5,927 bases of DNA from an uncultured Ruminococcus sp. (GTDB taxonomy: Bacteria; Bacillota; Clostridia; Oscillospirales; Acutalibacteraceae), in NCBI GenBank assembly GCA_902762335.1, contig CACWNZ010000155.1:1-5927 (forward strand). The letters run 5' to 3'. Shown here one piece after another: positions 4,561 through 5,927 of this stretch; within the stretch, counting starts at the first letter, position 1, and each line of letters starts with the position of its first letter. The translations under genes and the position numbers were made by a program. A model generated the notes under the pieces. The model saw nothing but the letters and a program-made list of their open reading frames with translations, was not told where the DNA came from and did no database searches.

Positions 4561-5457
4561 ATGGCAAAATATATGGAGCTTGAGAATATCGACAGCTACT
4601 ACGAGCAGGTAGTAAAGAAAAAAATGGGAACGGATACCGTCATGAAGCTGGCTATAGGTCTGTCGCTGGTGATCATCACGCTTGTCGTCAGCATTGTTCT
4701 CATGGTTACGGTAGCCGACTGGCTGTTTCTTATCGTGCTTATGATGGTGCCTTTTGCGGGATATCTTATCTACTACATAATAAAAAATTCCCGTGTGGAA
4801 TACGAATACACCTTTGTTTTAGGCGAGCTGAGGATAGCAAGGATAAAGGGCAGGGCGAAGCGCCGCACGATAACCTACTTTGACGTAAAGAACATAGACG
4901 ACATCGGCAGATACATAGACCCGCAGACGGGCAAGAGGACGATAGACCCGTCAAAGTATCCCGAGCTTCTTCATGCCGCCGAAAACGACTACTATCTTAA
5001 CACCTATTATCTCGTTATCCATGACAAGGTGAGGAAAAAGCCCGCAGTCATACTGATGACCCCGAACGAAAGGACCTTCAGCCTTATAAGACCGTATCTT
5101 TCGGTCGAGCTGAAAAAGAAGTTCCTCAAAATGCAGAAGGAGGACGAGCTTATCCGCGCAAGCATAAGCAAGGGAGCAAAGGCTGAAGCGGCATCTCAGG
5201 AGGAAAAGTCCGAGGAGAAAAAGCCCGAGGAGAAGAAGTTCGAGGAGAAGAAGTCCGAGGAGAAGAAGTCCGAGGAGAAGAAGCCCGAGGAGAAAAAGCC
5301 CGAGGAGAAGAAGTCTGAGGAGAAGAAGTCCGAGGAGAAAAAGCCCGAGGAGAAGAAGCCCGAGGAGAAGAAAACCGGCATAAAGCCTGCGGCGAACAAA
5401 TCCTCTGCGCCGAAAGGAAAATCGGGCGGAGCAAAGAAAAAGGGCAAGAAAAAATAA
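4561..5457 (+). CDS. DUF6106-like membrane protein with EEKKx repeat tail
   Basis: This is a 298-residue protein. It opens with YYEQVVKKKMGTDTV (13-27), then two membrane helices (about 28-50 and 53-74). A cytoplasmic-type domain follows (79-~205; VEYEYTFVLGELRIARI, then RRTITYFDVKNID). This pattern resembles the clostridial family I know as DUF6106, function unknown; that name is from memory. Residues 218-272 are eleven EEKKx pentapeptides, and the end (about 285-298) is a Lys/Gly-rich basic tail. The start at 4561 has its own promoter and ribosome site; the open frame extends back to 4372 but would span the promoter. The tail is low complexity and highly charged, probably disordered, and may bind nucleic acid, polyanions or another protein (inference). 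It is monocistronic and divergent from the two-component operon. Confidence 0.8.
   Translation: MAKYMELENIDSYYEQVVKKKMGTDTVMKLAIGLSLVIITLVVSIVLMVTVADWLFLIVLMMVPFAGYLIYYIIKNSRVEYEYTFVLGELRIARIKGRAKRRTITYFDVKNIDDIGRYIDPQTGKRTIDPSKYPELLHAAENDYYLNTYYLVIHDKVRKKPAVILMTPNERTFSLIRPYLSVELKKKFLKMQKEDELIRASISKGAKAEAASQEEKSEEKKPEEKKFEEKKSEEKKSEEKKPEEKKPEEKKSEEKKSEEKKPEEKKPEEKKTGIKPAANKSSAPKGKSGGAKKKGKKK
5212..5376 (+). repeat. Eleven 15-bp tandem repeats inside the coding region
   Basis: Each unit is GAGGAGAARAAR plus one variable codon, encoding EEKK followed by P, F, S, S, P, P, S, S, P, P, T. An SSPP block of four units (60 bp) is repeated twice in succession (5242-5361), so the array has a higher-order period. 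Units are nearly identical at DNA level, with changes only at the AAA/AAG codon and the variable codon, suggesting recent expansion and likely length variation between strains. Confidence 0.95.
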
Positions 5458-5474
5458 TTATCACAAATCATCAA

Positions 5475-5512
5475 CGGCACGGCGCTCCGCAAGGAAACCG
5501 TGCCGCTTTTTT
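5475..5512 (+). terminator. Intrinsic terminator of the 4561 gene
   Basis: A perfect 8-bp stem CGGCACGG (5475-5482) / CCGTGCCG (5498-5505), 15-nt loop, then C and six T (5507-5512). It begins 17 nt after the stop codon. Confidence 0.92.
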
Positions 5513-5520
5513 ATATTAAT

Positions 5521-5613
5521 GAATATTGAATACTGAAAACTGAATAATGAATAATTGTGGTTGGCGGTGCGCAGCACCGCCATTTATAGAAAGCTTTTGG
5601 AGAATGACAGCTT
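5521..5613 (+). repeat. Family H repeat, copy B
   Basis: Five GAATANN-type heptamers (5521-5555; the third is GAAAACT), TGTGGT, a perfect 9-bp hairpin TGGCGGTGC (5562-5570) / GCACCGCCA (5574-5582) with loop GCA, then TTTATAG and CTTTTGGAGAATGACAGC. Parts and order match copy A (477-558, minus). It starts 8 nt after the terminator T-run. The open frame at 5555-5848 runs across this and repeat E3 and is not a gene. Confidence 0.8.
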
Positions 5614-5689
5614 CTTGCCCGTGAGAAAGCTACGGAAGTCCGACATATCGGGTACGCTGTTCGGCAGGCACCGGCGGCTCGCTTCCGCT

Positions 5690-5805
5690 CCCGATTTCGC
5701 GTTCCACTTCAACGACATCCCATACTTCTATACCGCGAATACGACTATAAAGCATGGGCGCGGGCGTGAAGCCTGGTGTCACAAGAAAGCCGTGCCGCGA
5801 ATCGG
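5690..5805 (-). repeat. Family E repeat, full copy E3 (inverted)
   Basis: The reverse complement aligns gap-free to 155-270. Arms 5690-5765 and 5782-5805 are nearly identical to E2. The central 16 nt (5766-5781) differ completely but, with the flanking C at 5782, can also form a small stem, GTGA / TCAC. It is followed at 5808-5822 by a 6-bp hairpin GCGCAG / CTGCGC with loop GCT. Confidence 0.85.
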
Positions 5806-5822
5806 GAGCGCAGGCTCTGCGC

Positions 5823-5927
5823 GAAACTCAGGGCTTTTGAATGAGTAAATAAACTATGAACAGAGCCAGTTAGCAACGATTTTATCAAGGTATGAGGTGT
5901 CAAGGAGACAATTAAATTGCTTGTCGG
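5823..5927. other. Unassigned end of window
   Basis: AT-richer sequence without a recognisable gene. AAGGAG (5902-5907) lies 9 nt before a TTG (5917-5919) that opens a frame running off the window, so a gene could begin here, but four codons are too few to judge. Confidence 0.3.

Noticed and set aside
5212..5376. CRISPR array
   Set aside because: Units are directly adjacent 15-mers without spacers and in the reading frame of a protein.
5150..5492. Minus-strand frames opposite the EEKK repeats
   Set aside because: Low-complexity Ser/Phe or Ser/Pro/Arg mirror images of the repeat; no start signals.
1..5805. Composite transposon bounded by inverted E repeats
   Set aside because: No transposase or integrase, the repeats are 116-nt elements with another direct copy nearby, and the enclosed genes look like ordinary chromosome.
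5555..5848. Open frame of 97 codons on +
   Set aside because: Built from repeat copies B and E3; the part ...FNDIPYFYTA... is also open in E1 and E2 read backwards but never has a start signal.
5902..5919. Start of a gene at TTG 5917
   Set aside because: Ribosome-site-like AAGGAG is present but only four codons remain in the window; kept only as a remark.

Overview
The window looks like chromosomal DNA from an anaerobic low-to-mid-GC Firmicute, most likely a Ruminococcus-like member of the Oscillospiraceae. That rests on clostridial AGGAGG-type ribosome sites, extended -10 promoters, the gene families present (ZapA, CpXC, an AgrC/AgrA-like pair, a DUF6106-like membrane protein) and intergenic DNA full of short GC-rich hairpins. 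Nothing in the sequence fixes the species.

Layout. 1-545 is gene-free and repeat-rich. 546-1004 (-) is a ZapA-type cell-division protein, divergent from a CpXC zinc-binding protein at 1219-1851 (+). 1852-2286 has no credible gene. It holds an isolated long hairpin (1891-1944), then what I read as an undescribed structured RNA of about 300 nt on the + strand: a TATAAT at 2010-2015, two nested domains of complementary segments, and an intrinsic terminator at 2287-2323. This terminator is shared, in the opposite direction, with a two-component operon transcribed leftward (LytTR response regulator 3630-4337, then sensor kinase 2315-3628). Divergent from the operon is a two-helix membrane protein (4561-5457) with a long Glu/Lys tail made of eleven 15-bp tandem repeats, closed by a clear terminator. 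5514-5927 is again repeat DNA.

Repeats. Two dispersed families occur. Family E is a 116-nt element present at 155-270 and, inverted, at 5690-5805, with a third partial copy at 1-54; its arms are conserved while its central 16 nt are completely different. Family H consists of GAATANN heptamers, then a hairpin whose stem sequence differs in each copy, then a conserved tail; copies lie at 352-420, 477-558 (-) and 5521-5613. One H copy runs into the zapA stop codon and encodes the last four residues of the protein.

How it fits together. The kinase and regulator form a translationally coupled pair that probably senses an extracellular or membrane signal; no peptide precursor or processing gene is visible. 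Direct repeats near the operon promoter could be LytTR binding sites, which would also lie upstream of the divergent membrane protein gene. The RNA converges on the kinase gene and is the part of the window most worth following up. All pairing claims are by eye, without folding or database searches.
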